NCBI GenBank assembly: GCA_035717845.1
Contig: DASTIC010000311.1
Location: 1-21,013 of the forward strand
Reading direction: 5' to 3'
Length of the DNA stretch: 21,013 bases
From: DASSUW01 sp035717845
GTDB lineage: Bacteria > Actinomycetota > Thermoleophilia > Solirubrobacterales > Solirubrobacteraceae
The notes below the pieces were generated by a model that ran no database searches, was not told where the DNA came from, and saw only the letters and a list, made by a program, of their open reading frames with translations. Of this stretch, positions 1-8,001 are shown one piece after another (position 1 is the stretch's first letter; the number at the start of each line of letters is the position of its first letter). The translations under genes were made by a program, and so were the position numbers.

Positions 1-1271
1 GTGAGGCCCTTGAACGTCTTGCCGAGCATCACGTGGCCCGGCCCGGCGGGGTCGCGCGCCCCGAGGTGGAGGTTGCTGAGCCACCCGCGGCGCCGGCCGT
101 GGCCCCACTCGGCGGCGAGGATCACCAGGTCGAGCGTGTGCCGAGGCTTGACCTTCAGCCAGCCGGCGCCGCGGCGCCCGGCCGCGTAGGGCGCCTCGAG
201 CGACTTCACGAGCACACCCTCGTGCCCGCGGGTGAGCGCGTCGTCGAGCACCGCGCCCGCGGCCCCGGCGTCGGCCGCCACGGCCCGCGGGACCCGTCCC
301 TCCTCCGGGACGAGCTCGGCGAGCGCCGCGAAGCGCTCCGCGCCGGGCCGGTCGATGAGGTCCTCGCCGTCCGCGTGGAGGACGTCGAAGAACAGCGCCG
401 TGAGCGGCGTCGCGGCGCCCGGCGTCCGGGTGCCGAAGCGGCTGGCCGTGACCTGGAACGGCTCGGGCCGCCCGTCGCCGCGCAGCGCGATCGCCTCGCC
501 GTCGAGGATGACCGCCTGCGCCGGCACGGCGAGCGCCGAACGGACGATCTCCGGCACACGGGCGGTGACCTCGTCGAGCGTGCGCGTGAACACCCGCACC
601 TCGTCGCGACGGCGGTGGACCTGGTCGCGGACGCCGTCGAGCTTGTACTCGACGGCGGCCGGGCAGAGGCGCTCGAGCGCCGTGTCGAGGTCGTCGCCCG
701 GCGCCGCCAGCATCGGCTGCACGGGACGCAGCAGCTCGAGCGTGATCCGCCCGAGGCCGGCCGTCCCGTCGGCCAGGGCCACCGCCGCCACCGCGCCGAG
801 GTCGCCGCGCAGCATCAAGGCTCGCCGCACGTCGGCCCGCGGCACGTCGGCGGCCTTCGCCACCGCGTCGACCATCACGCCGGCCAGCGCGCCCTGCCCG
901 AGGTCGCCGAGCAGCAGCGCCACCAGGAAGCGCTGCTCGGCCTCGGTGGCGCGCGAGAGCAGGTCGCGGACCGCGTCGCGGCGCGCCGACTGCGAGCCGG
1001 GGCCCGCGAGGAGGCCGATCCGCGTGAACGCGCGCTCGATCTCCGCGACGTCGAGCGTCGGCTCCGCGGCCGGTGGCGGCAGGTCGCGCAGAGCGGCCCA
1101 GCCGACGCCGATCTGCCGCTGGGTCAGCTCACCGGACAGCCAGGCGACGGCGGCCGGCGTCTCGGCCGGCGAGACGCCTCGCAGCACGGCCGCGAGCGCC
1201 TCCACCTTGGCGTTGCGGGACGAGGTCGCCCGCACGGTGGCCGAGGCCTCGACGAGCTCGCTGAGCAGCAC
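1..1271 (-). CDS. ligB: ATP-dependent DNA ligase, LigB type (3' end outside window)
   Basis: This enzyme seals nicks in DNA through a ligase-adenylate intermediate; LigB-type ligases are accessory to the NAD-dependent LigA in actinobacteria. The visible 423 residues align by memory along their whole length with Mycobacterium LigB. An N-terminal DNA-binding domain (about 1-190, with WLSGEL and IGVGWAALR) is followed by the nucleotidyltransferase domain. The adenylation motif is KLDG with Lys210. Later blocks are DGEAIAL, FQVTASRFG, FFDVLHADG, GHEGVLVKS and GAGWLKVKP. The gene runs off the left edge soon after GKTFKGL, so the rest of the C-terminal OB-fold is not seen. The GTG start at 1271 is chosen because MLLSELVEAS matches the family N-terminus and no ATG lies in frame nearby. 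It begins 13 nt after the SDR stop, so the two genes are probably co-transcribed. Confidence 0.93.
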   Translation of the reverse strand, partial: MLLSELVEASATVRATSSRNAKVEALAAVLRGVSPAETPAAVAWLSGELTQRQIGVGWAALRDLPPPAAEPTLDVAEIERAFTRIGLLAGPGSQSARRDAVRDLLSRATEAEQRFLVALLLGDLGQGALAGVMVDAVAKAADVPRADVRRALMLRGDLGAVAAVALADGTAGLGRITLELLRPVQPMLAAPGDDLDTALERLCPAAVEYKLDGVRDQVHRRRDEVRVFTRTLDEVTARVPEIVRSALAVPAQAVILDGEAIALRGDGRPEPFQVTASRFGTRTPGAATPLTALFFDVLHADGEDLIDRPGAERFAALAELVPEEGRVPRAVAADAGAAGAVLDDALTRGHEGVLVKSLEAPYAAGRRGAGWLKVKPRHTLDLVILAAEWGHGRRRGWLSNLHLGARDPAGPGHVMLGKTFKGL

Positions 1272-1284
1272 GCGGCTGATGGTG

Positions 1285-2055
1285 TCACGGGTGCAGCAGG
1301 CGGCCTTCCATGCCGCCGGCCACGGTGACCACCTGGCCGCTGACGTGCCCGGAGGCGAGCGGCGAGCAGAGGAAGGCGATCGTGCGCGCGATGTCGTCGG
1401 TCGACGCGACCTTCCGCAGGGCCATCGTCGCCGTCACGGCGGCCACGGTCTCCTCGGTGAGGTCGGCGGCCGTCATCGGCGACACCGTCCATCCGGGCGC
1501 GACGACGTTGACGCGCGCGAGCGGCGCGTCGCGCACGACCTCGTTCTTGAGCGAGAGGGCCAGCCCGTGCGCGATCGCCGCCTTCGCGGCGGCGTAGTCG
1601 GCATGGCCCGCCTCGCCGAAGACGCCGGCGGTCGAGGCGACGAGGACCAGCGAGCCGGCGCCCGTGGCCGCGACGTGGCGGCAGTAGGCGCGGGCGGTGA
1701 GGAAGGTGGCCGTGAGGTTGGCGTCCAGGGTCGCCCGCCAGCGCTCGAGCGGCATCTCGGTGACCGGCACGTCCTCGGACGGCCAGACGCCGGCGTTCGC
1801 GACGCACGCGTCGAGGCGCCCGAGCGCGGCGACGGCGGCGGGCACGAGCGCGTCGGCCTCCGCCTCGTCGCGCAGGTCCGCCCGCAGGGCGACGCCGCCG
1901 ACCTCGGCGGCCAGCGTGTCGGCGGCGGCAGCGTTCGAGTGATAGTGGACGCCGACGCGCGCGCCCTCGGCGGCCAGCAGCCGCGCGGTGGCGGCGCCGA
2001 TGCCGCCCGATGCGCCGGTGACGAGGATGCCAGTGCCCGCGAGGCCGAGATCCAT
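1285..2055 (-). CDS. SDR family NAD(P)-dependent oxidoreductase
   Basis: A 256-residue classical short-chain dehydrogenase/reductase, which reduces or oxidises an alcohol/carbonyl substrate with NAD(P)H in the cytoplasm. The Rossmann motif TGASGGIG is at 13-20, the NAG motif (VANAGVW) is near 86-92, and the catalytic set is Asn113, Ser141, Tyr154 and Lys158 (YAAAK). The length is typical for the family. FabG-like 3-oxoacyl reductases look similar, but the substrate cannot be read from sequence. The ATG start at 2055 places the glycine motif at the normal distance. It is divergent from the EamA gene and lies upstream of the ligase gene. The palindrome at 2100-2112 sits 45 bp upstream of its start and could affect it as well. 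Confidence 0.93.
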   Translation of the reverse strand: MDLGLAGTGILVTGASGGIGAATARLLAAEGARVGVHYHSNAAAADTLAAEVGGVALRADLRDEAEADALVPAAVAALGRLDACVANAGVWPSEDVPVTEMPLERWRATLDANLTATFLTARAYCRHVAATGAGSLVLVASTAGVFGEAGHADYAAAKAAIAHGLALSLKNEVVRDAPLARVNVVAPGWTVSPMTAADLTEETVAAVTATMALRKVASTDDIARTIAFLCSPLASGHVSGQVVTVAGGMEGRLLHP

Positions 2056-2082
2056 GGCGCGGCAGTCTGACGGCAGCCGGCC

Positions 2083-2112
2083 TTGACGATGATGGTGGAA
2101 TTGTGGAACAAT
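2083..2112 (+). promoter_or_regulatory. Candidate promoter of the EamA-GntR-Vps62 operon
   Basis: TTGACG (2083-2088) resembles a -35 box. Eighteen bases later AACAAT (2107-2112) is a 4/6 match to a -10 box. Transcription would start near 2119, leaving only about five untranslated bases before the ATG at 2124. The -10 box lies inside the palindromic candidate operator. This is inference from sequence only. Confidence 0.4.
2100..2112. promoter_or_regulatory. Candidate GntR/FadR-type operator palindrome
   Basis: ATTGT-GGA-ACAAT is a perfect 5-bp inverted repeat around a 3-bp centre, at an A/T-rich spot in very GC-rich DNA. FadR-type GntR repressors bind sites of the form T-(G/T)-G-T-N3-A-C-(C/A)-A, which this fits. 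It overlaps the candidate -10 of the operon that encodes the GntR regulator at 3011-3664, suggesting autoregulation. It could also act on the divergent SDR gene. Confidence 0.5.
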
Positions 2113-2123
2113 CCTGCGAAGCC

Positions 2124-3014
2124 ATGCTCATCGCCCGCGCTCAAGTCCTCCTCGCCGCCCTCTGCTTCGCCACCACCGGTACCGCCCAGGCGCTCGGGCC
2201 GGCCGGGACCGAGCCGGTCGGCGTCGGCGCGGCGCGGATCCTCGTCGGCGGGACGCTGCTCGTCGCGGTCGTGCTGCTCCGCGGCAGCGGATTCCGCGCC
2301 CGCCCATGGGCGCGCGGCCCGCTGCTCGCGGCCGTCGGCGGGGTCGCGGTCTACCAGCTCGCGTTCTTCGCCGCCGTCGCGGATACCGGCGTGGCGGTCG
2401 GGACGATTGTGGCGCTCGGCTCGGCGCCGACGCTCGCCGGCCTCTTCGAGTGGGTGCTCGACCGGCGGCGCCCGACCGCCCGCTGGAGCGTCGCCACGGC
2501 GCTCGCGTGCGCCGGCGTCGCGCTGCTCGCCCTGGCCGGCGGCGGCGCGAGCGTCTCGCTCCCCGGCGTCGCGCTGGCCGTCACGGCCGGCGGGGCGTAC
2601 GCGACGTACACGCTCGCGGCCAAGCGCCTGCTGGCCGCCGGCCACGCGCCCGAGACCGTGATGGCGGCCGCCTTCGGGCTCGGCGCGCTGACCCTGATGC
2701 CCGCCCTGGCGGCGAGCGAGCCGGGCTGGCTCCTGCACGCCGACGGGGTCGCCCTGGCGCTCTTCCTGGGCGTGATCCCGACCGCCCTGGCGTACGTGCT
2801 CTTCGCCCGCGGGCTGCGGCGGCTGAGCGCGTCGGAGACCGCGACGCTGACGCTCGCCGAGCCGCTGACCGCCGGCGTGCTCGGCGCCGTGGTGCTCGCC
2901 GAGCCGGTCACCGCCCTGTCCGCGACCGGCGGCGGGTTCGTGCTCGCCGGGCTGTTGGCGCTCGCTGTGCCGCGGCTGCCGGTGCTTGCGTCGCTCCGCC
3001 CCGCCCAGGCATGA
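2124..3014 (+). CDS. EamA/DMT-superfamily transporter
   Basis: A 296-residue inner-membrane protein made almost entirely of about ten hydrophobic helices, arranged as two EamA repeats (about 5-130 and 140-285). This is the layout of drug/metabolite exporters such as RhtA and YdcZ relatives. The second repeat shows family hallmarks: a conserved proline in GVIPTALAYVLF, and LAEPLTAG followed by VLAEPV. The substrate is unknown; amino acid or metabolite export is usual for the family. The ATG at 2124 is preferred over an in-frame GTG at 2103, because the GTG lies within the palindrome and would put extra polar residues before the first helix. The gene ends in an ATGA overlap with the GntR gene, so the two are translationally coupled and the regulator may control this exporter. 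Confidence 0.9.
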   Translation: MLIARAQVLLAALCFATTGTAQALGPAGTEPVGVGAARILVGGTLLVAVVLLRGSGFRARPWARGPLLAAVGGVAVYQLAFFAAVADTGVAVGTIVALGSAPTLAGLFEWVLDRRRPTARWSVATALACAGVALLALAGGGASVSLPGVALAVTAGGAYATYTLAAKRLLAAGHAPETVMAAAFGLGALTLMPALAASEPGWLLHADGVALALFLGVIPTALAYVLFARGLRRLSASETATLTLAEPLTAGVLGAVVLAEPVTALSATGGGFVLAGLLALAVPRLPVLASLRPAQA

Positions 3015-3664
3015 TCGGGGTCGTGAGCGCCACGCGGCCCCTCCACCGGACCTCGACGGTCGATGCCCTGGCCCAGGCGCTGCGGCAGCAGATCCTCGAC
3101 GGCGAGCTTCCTCCCGGCGCCTGGCTGCGCGAGCGGGAGCTGTGCGAGGCGTACGGCGTGGCGCGCCACTCGCTGAGGGCCGCGCTGCGCCAGCTGGCCG
3201 CCGAGGGCATCGTGCGGCTCGAGCCGCACCGCGGCGCCCATGTGCCGCAGCTGAGCGCCGACGAGGTTCGCTGGCTGTACGAGCTGCGCGCGGCCCTCGA
3301 GCTCGAGGCCGCCCATCTCGCGCTCGAGCGCGGCGGAGGGCGGCTCCCGCCACAGGTCCACGAGGCGCTGGCGCGCCTGGAGGTCGCCTGCGCCGGGGAC
3401 GACCCGCCGTGGGGCGAGGTCAACGCGGCCCACACCGCGCTCCACGCCGCCATCGTGTCCGCTGCCGGCAGCCCGCGGATCGCCGCCGCCCACGAGTCGC
3501 TCAGCGGCGAGATGCACCTGTTCCTGCTCGCGCTGCGGCCGCACGTCGCCGCCCGCGAGCTGGCCGAGGACCACGCAGCGCTCGTGCGCGGCCTCGAGTC
3601 CGACGGGCCGGAAGTGCTGCGCGACCACCTGCGACGCTCGGCGGAGACCCTCACGCGCGCATGA
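3011..3664 (+). CDS. GntR-family transcriptional regulator, FCD/FadR-like
   Basis: A 217-residue regulator. Residues about 12-78 form the winged helix of GntR proteins (DALAQALRQQILDGELPPG, then ERELCEAYGVARHSLRAALR, with the wing near RLEPHRGAHV). Residues about 85-210 form an all-helical FCD ligand domain, with ELRAALELEAA, then AHTALHAAIV, and a final acidic/His segment, DHAALVRGLESD...LRDHL. Such proteins usually repress neighbouring metabolic or transport genes until a small acid ligand binds. The recognition helix carries RHSLRAA where many relatives have RTPVREA. Its ATG overlaps the EamA stop and its TGA overlaps the next ATG, both as ATGA, so the three genes form a tight operon. The likely operator is at 2100-2112. 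Confidence 0.92.
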   Translation: MIGVVSATRPLHRTSTVDALAQALRQQILDGELPPGAWLRERELCEAYGVARHSLRAALRQLAAEGIVRLEPHRGAHVPQLSADEVRWLYELRAALELEAAHLALERGGGRLPPQVHEALARLEVACAGDDPPWGEVNAAHTALHAAIVSAAGSPRIAAAHESLSGEMHLFLLALRPHVAARELAEDHAALVRGLESDGPEVLRDHLRRSAETLTRA

Positions 3665-4809
3665 GCCCGATCGACCCTCGCCTCGAGCGGCACCGGCCCG
3701 CTCTCGTGTACGACCCGCAGGAGGGCTACCGGGCGATGTCCGCGGCCTCGATCACGGACTACGACGACAACCTCCTGCGGCGCGGCAAGGGGGCGGTCGT
3801 CGCGCGCGCCGGCGCCGGGCTGTCGCTCGCCCTGCTGAGCACCTACGACGTCGAGGACGGCGACCGGCTCGACGAGGTGGGCGATCCGCTCGCCGCCTCC
3901 CGCCGCTTCCAGGGCGACGCCGCCTACCGCGAGCGGGTGTACGGCCGCGTGAAGGAGGACGGCGGCCGCGTCTGGCTCCAGTACTGGCTGTGGTCGTACT
4001 ACAACCCGAAGCACCTGCTCGGCCTCGGCAAGCACGAGGGCGACTGGGAGGTCGTGCAGGTCGGGCTCTCGGACGACGGCGAGCCGGAGGTCGCGACCTT
4101 CTCCCAGCACGAGGGAGGCGAGGCGCGCAGCTGGGACAAGATGCGGCGCCAGGGCGATCACCCGATCGTCTACGTGGCGCCGCTCTCGCACGCGTGCTAC
4201 TTCGAGCCCGGCGCGCACCCCTACGTGGTCGGGGTCGACAACCCGGACGGCTCGCTGCCGCCCGTCCTGCCGCAGGTGGAGCCGTTCGGCGCCTGGGACG
4301 ACTGGACCGGGCGCTGGGGGAGCTCGACCGGCGTCGGCAGCCGCTTCCTCCGCGGCCCCCTGGCCGGCCGCTTCGGCGGCCGCAGCCCCGCGAGCCCCGG
4401 GCGGCAGACCCAGAAGTGGGACCACCCGAACGCGTGGCACCTGCGCGCCCGGGCCGCGACGCCCTTCCGGCAGGCGCGCCGCGTCGTGCGGGCGATCGGC
4501 ACCGCTACGTACCCGAAGCTGCTCGCGATCGAGGCCCGGCGCGAGGGCGACCGGGTGCTCGTCGACTACCGGCTCGACCCCGCGCCTCAGCGGCGCGCCT
4601 CGCGGCTGCTGGTCACCCTCCACCGGCCCGACCGCGAGGCCCAGCTGCTGGCCAGCTGCCCGGAGGAGGTGGAGGGCACACAGGGCACCGTCGACGTGCC
4701 GCTCGACCCCGCCGTGGAGGGCGACGTCGTGGTCCGCGCCTCGGCCTACAACGCGCTGCGCCAGCGCAGCGACCCGCTCGAGACGGTCGCTCGCCCCACG
4801 CCGGCCTAG
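3661..4809 (+). CDS. Vps62-like (DUF946-type) protein of unknown function
   Basis: A 382-residue protein with no signal peptide or membrane helix. The middle resembles the Vps62/DUF946 family by its motif order: QYWLWSYYNP (107-116), HEGDWEVVQV (125-134), SQHEGG (148-153), HPIVYVAPLSHACYF (167-181) and, near 255, KWDHPNAWH. Conserved His, Asp, Glu and Trp residues suggest a metal or polar ligand site. The family is spread over fungi, plants and bacteria without an agreed activity. The C-terminal 100 residues look like a small beta-rich domain. The start at 3661 overlaps the GntR stop (ATGA). Its link to the exporter and regulator implies a shared inducing condition, but no function can be stated. 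Confidence 0.8.
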   Translation: MSPIDPRLERHRPALVYDPQEGYRAMSAASITDYDDNLLRRGKGAVVARAGAGLSLALLSTYDVEDGDRLDEVGDPLAASRRFQGDAAYRERVYGRVKEDGGRVWLQYWLWSYYNPKHLLGLGKHEGDWEVVQVGLSDDGEPEVATFSQHEGGEARSWDKMRRQGDHPIVYVAPLSHACYFEPGAHPYVVGVDNPDGSLPPVLPQVEPFGAWDDWTGRWGSSTGVGSRFLRGPLAGRFGGRSPASPGRQTQKWDHPNAWHLRARAATPFRQARRVVRAIGTATYPKLLAIEARREGDRVLVDYRLDPAPQRRASRLLVTLHRPDREAQLLASCPEEVEGTQGTVDVPLDPAVEGDVVVRASAYNALRQRSDPLETVARPTPA

Positions 4810-4833
4810 AGAAGGAACCGCCACCTCGGCGGA

Positions 4834-4839
4834 TAACGT
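4834..4839 (+). promoter_or_regulatory. TAnnnT -10 element (TAACGT), 8 nt before the start at 4848
   Basis: TAACGT ends eight bases before the ATG at 4848, so RNA would begin at or just before the start codon. AAGGTG at 4841-4846 could instead be a weak ribosome-binding site. No clear -35 box is seen. Confidence 0.4.
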
Positions 4840-4847
4840 GAAGGTGC

Positions 4848-5339
4848 ATGACGAGGAGATTCGAAGTCGGGCCGCTGCTCGTCGCCCTCGGCGCCGCGCT
4901 CCTGCTCGTGAGCCTGTTCCTCGAGTGGTACGGCACGCTGACGGCGTGGGAGGCGTTCGAGGTCGTCGAGGTGCTGCTCGCGGTGCTCGCCGTCGCGGCA
5001 CTCACGGTCGCCGCCGGTCTGCTGCTGCCGGACCTCGGGTACCTGGAGCGCCGCTGGCTGCTGCCGGTGGTGGGCGCCGCCGTGATCCTCGTGGTCGCGG
5101 AGGTGATCGACCCGCCGCCCGCCGCGAACGGCGAGGAGCTCGAGGCCGGCGCGTGGTTCGCGTTCGGGGCGGTGTTCGTGATGAGCCTGGGCGCGCTGCT
5201 CACCTTCGGGCGCATCTCGTTCTCCCTGTCGGTCGAGGACCGCGACGTCCGCGAGCGCGTCCCGGTGGTCGACCACCGGCAGGACACGACGGAGACTGCG
5301 GCCGTGCAGGCGGACGAGGAGCGCACCGAGAAGGGATGA
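4848..5339 (+). CDS. Four-helix membrane protein, unknown function
   Basis: A 163-residue protein with four predicted membrane segments at about 8-25, 37-59, 70-87 and 102-121, and an acidic, polar cytoplasmic or exposed tail (about 128-163). It resembles small multipass proteins common in high-GC actinobacteria, but I recognise no named family. It starts the 4848-8001 gene string with its own candidate promoter. Its stop overlaps the next start as ATGA, so it is coupled to the coiled-coil protein and probably works with it at the membrane. Confidence 0.82.
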   Translation: MTRRFEVGPLLVALGAALLLVSLFLEWYGTLTAWEAFEVVEVLLAVLAVAALTVAAGLLLPDLGYLERRWLLPVVGAAVILVVAEVIDPPPAANGEELEAGAWFAFGAVFVMSLGALLTFGRISFSLSVEDRDVRERVPVVDHRQDTTETAAVQADEERTEKG

Positions 5340-6670
5340 CCGACGTGCGCGAAGTCGGCTTCGAGCTCGAGCGGTTCAGCTTCACCGCCCCGGGGCGGCT
5401 GGAGGTCGTCGGTCGCTGGAGCGGGCTCGAGGGCCGCCGGCTCGGCCGCCCGGTCCTGACCGTCGAGGCGGGCGATCTCCGCCGGCGGGTGACCGCGCTG
5501 CCCGGCGGGCAGTTCACGCCGTCGAGCACGGGCGAGTGGCGCGCGGCGTTCGCCTACGACGGCGACCCGGAGGCGGTCACGGGCGCGGAGCTGGAGGTGG
5601 GCCGCCGGCTCGTCGCCGAGCTGCCGCGCCCGCGTCGCCGGCGGCCCGGCCCGACGCCGGCCGAGCCAGGGCCGGCGCGGGAGGACCAGCGGGCCGCCGA
5701 GCGGGAGCTGCACGCGGAGGTCGAGCGCCTGAAGGCCGAGCTCACGCCGCTGCGCGCCGAGCACGAGCGGCTGGCGGCCGAGCAGGCGGATCTCTACGAC
5801 CGGCTGAAAGCCGCCGAACGCGGCCGCGAGGCGCTGGCGGGCGAGCTGGCGGAGGCCGAGTCCGCGCTCGAGCGCGCGACCGCCGAGCGCGAAGGCCTGG
5901 GCACCGACGTCGAGCGGCTGACGGCCGAGCTGGCCGAGCGCGAGCGGGAGGTGGCCGCGGCGCGCGAGGAGACGGCGGTGGCGCGCACGGAGGCCGAGCA
6001 GGCGCGCGAGGACGCGGAGCAGCGGCTCATCGCCGAGCGGGCGAGCGCGACCGACGTGCGTGACAGCCTTGCCACTGCCCGCGAGGAGGCGCAGAAGGCG
6101 ATCGCGGCCGAGGCGGAGGAGACCGAGCGCCTTCGGGCGGAGCTGCGCGCGGCCCGCGAGGAGACCGAGCGGACGCTGACGACCGAGCGGGAGGAGACCG
6201 CGCGGCTGCGCGAGGAGCTCGCCGCCCGGCCCGCGGAGGCCAACGGCGACGAAGGCGGGGATGCCGACGCGGCCGCGAAGCGGATGTACGAGCGGATCGC
6301 GCGCGAGCTCGAGCACGAGCGCGCGGCGGCCAGGCACCTGCGCCGGGAGCTCGACGCCATCCAGGCCGAGACGGCGCAGCACCGGCGTGAGGCATCGACC
6401 GCCGCGGCGACCACCGGCGGCGACACCGCCGCGCACCCGACCGGCCCTGGCGCAGCGACGCCGGCGGGCCGGCTCGCCGCCGCCCGGCGCACCGAGGTCG
6501 CGCGCGCCGCGGCCCATCATCGCGCGGACGCCGCCCGTGCCGCGGCGGCGCATCGGGTCCCGGACACGCATCGCTCGCCGGTCAACCTGTGGCTCGTCCG
6601 CGCGGCGGCGATCGCGGTCGTCGCCGCCCTGCTCGTCGCGCTCGTGCTGATCGTCAGCGCGGTCGCCTGA
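5336..6670 (+). CDS. Tail-anchored coiled-coil protein
   Basis: A 444-residue protein in three parts. Residues 1-100 form a small, probably beta-rich domain (VREVGFELERFSF, VVGRWSGLEGR, GEWRAAFAYDG, GAELEVGRRLV). Residues about 112-385 are a long coiled coil rich in Glu, Ala, Arg and Leu, with repeated EREE/AREE heptads. After an Ala/Thr/Pro linker and a His/Ala/Arg-rich stretch, a single hydrophobic helix (about 417-444) ends the protein. There is no signal peptide, so it is probably tail-anchored with the rod in the cytoplasm. A structural or scaffolding role at the envelope is a guess. It is coupled by ATGA to the four-helix membrane protein. The repetitive composition also leaves long false open frames in other phases. 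Confidence 0.85.
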   Translation: MTDVREVGFELERFSFTAPGRLEVVGRWSGLEGRRLGRPVLTVEAGDLRRRVTALPGGQFTPSSTGEWRAAFAYDGDPEAVTGAELEVGRRLVAELPRPRRRRPGPTPAEPGPAREDQRAAERELHAEVERLKAELTPLRAEHERLAAEQADLYDRLKAAERGREALAGELAEAESALERATAEREGLGTDVERLTAELAEREREVAAAREETAVARTEAEQAREDAEQRLIAERASATDVRDSLATAREEAQKAIAAEAEETERLRAELRAAREETERTLTTEREETARLREELAARPAEANGDEGGDADAAAKRMYERIARELEHERAAARHLRRELDAIQAETAQHRREASTAAATTGGDTAAHPTGPGAATPAGRLAAARRTEVARAAAHHRADAARAAAAHRVPDTHRSPVNLWLVRAAAIAVVAALLVALVLIVSAVA

Positions 6671-6675
6671 CGGAC

Positions 6676-8001
6676 TTGTCCCGAGCGGCGGCGCTGGTCT
6701 GTGCCGCGATCGCCGTCTCGGCCCTCTCGCTGCTCATCCCATGGTCGCTGGCCTACGACGCCCAGGCCTGGGTCGTGTGGGGCCGGGACGCACTGGACCT
6801 GGCGCTCGACACGCGCTCCGGGCCCTCGTGGAAGCCGCTGCCGGTGCTCGTCACCACGCCGCTCGCCGTCACCGGCGACGCCGCCCCCGCGCTGTGGATG
6901 GTGGTCGCCCGCGCCGGCGGCCTGCTCGCGCTCATGGGCGCCGCCGCCCTCGCGAGCCGGCTGGCCGGGCGCACCGCCGGCGCGGCCGCCGCGGCCGTGA
7001 TGGCCCTCAGCCCGTGGTGGTTCTACAACACGATCCTCGGGAACTCGGAGGGGCTGCTCGCCGCGGCAGTCCTGTGGGCCGCGGTCGCTCATCTCGCTGG
7101 GCGCTCGCGGGCGGCGCTTGCGCTCCTCGGCACAGCCTCACTGCTGCGCCCCGAGGCGTGGCCGTTCCTCGCCGCGTACGGAGCCTGGGTGTGGCGGCGC
7201 GACCCGCCCGCGCGCCCGGGCGTGGCCGCGATCGGCGCGGCGGTGCCGCTGCTGTGGTTCGGCCCGGATCTGGTCGGGATCGGCGGGGCGGTGACCGCCG
7301 CGGAGGCGGCGCGCGGCGCGGCCAGCCCCGGAAGCGCGGCGCTCGAGGACGTGCCGGGGCTCGCCGTGCTGGGCGACGCGGCCACGCTGCTCGCCGTGCC
7401 GGCGGCGCTCGCCGCGCTCGCCGGCGCGGTGGCCGGGCAGCGAACCGCCCGCGTGCTGGCCGGCGCGGCGCTCGTCTGGGTCGCGATCGTCGCCGTCATG
7501 GCGCAAGCCGGGTACGCGGGGAACCCGCGCTACCTCGTGGCCGCCGTCGCGCTCGGCTCCGTGCTGGCCGGGGTGGGGGTGGCCCGTGCCGGCCGGGTCC
7601 CGGCAGGCCCGCTCGCGGTCGCGCTCGTGGCGGCCGTCGCGCTCGTGACCGCGGACGACCTCCGCGGCCAGGCGTCAGAGGTCGACGTGCGCGCCGAGCG
7701 GCGGGCTGCCCTGCCCGTGCTGATCGAGCGGGCCGGCGGCCGCGACGCGCTCGTGCACTGCGCGCGCGTGCGCACCGCGCCGGACATGCGACCGCTCGTC
7801 GCCTGGGAGCTCGACCTGCCGATGGACGGCCTCGATTTCCGGCCCGAGCCGCCCGCCGTGATCCTGCGCTGGCGGCCGCACTACCCCGGCCCGGTCGAGC
7901 CGGTCGGAGATCCCGCGGCCGAGGGTTTCCGGCGGTTGGCGGCGGCGCCCGGGTGGGAGGCGTGGGCCCGCTGCGGCCCGGCGCCTCAGACCACGGGCTG
8001 A
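6676..8001 (+). CDS. Multipass membrane protein, GT-C glycosyltransferase-like
   Basis: About 441 residues: some nine or ten hydrophobic helices over the first 325, then a soluble C-terminal part of about 115. The first extracytoplasmic loop has YDAQAWVVWGRDAL and then SWKPLPVLVTTP. Acidic residues in this loop are typical of GT-C enzymes such as PMT or ArnT, which transfer sugars from lipid carriers outside the membrane. AGNPRYLVAAVAL in a later helix also fits that group. The actual donor and acceptor are unknown. The start is uncertain: TTG at 6676, 5 nt after the previous stop, is the best codon in frame. The 3' end overlaps the convergent DUF4230 gene by 16 nt. It is likely the last gene of the 4848-8001 operon. 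Confidence 0.8.
   Translation: MSRAAALVCAAIAVSALSLLIPWSLAYDAQAWVVWGRDALDLALDTRSGPSWKPLPVLVTTPLAVTGDAAPALWMVVARAGGLLALMGAAALASRLAGRTAGAAAAAVMALSPWWFYNTILGNSEGLLAAAVLWAAVAHLAGRSRAALALLGTASLLRPEAWPFLAAYGAWVWRRDPPARPGVAAIGAAVPLLWFGPDLVGIGGAVTAAEAARGAASPGSAALEDVPGLAVLGDAATLLAVPAALAALAGAVAGQRTARVLAGAALVWVAIVAVMAQAGYAGNPRYLVAAVALGSVLAGVGVARAGRVPAGPLAVALVAAVALVTADDLRGQASEVDVRAERRAALPVLIERAGGRDALVHCARVRTAPDMRPLVAWELDLPMDGLDFRPEPPAVILRWRPHYPGPVEPVGDPAAEGFRRLAAAPGWEAWARCGPAPQTTG

Noticed and set aside
33..1328. Plus-strand open frame opposite the DNA ligase
   Set aside because: Low-complexity Arg/Ala/Gly/Val-rich translation with no motifs, while the minus strand encodes a clear LigB-type ligase.
2103..2123. 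GTG 2103 as the start of the EamA transporter
   Set aside because: It falls inside the operator-like palindrome and candidate -10, and adds a polar stretch before the first membrane helix. ATG 2124 fits better.
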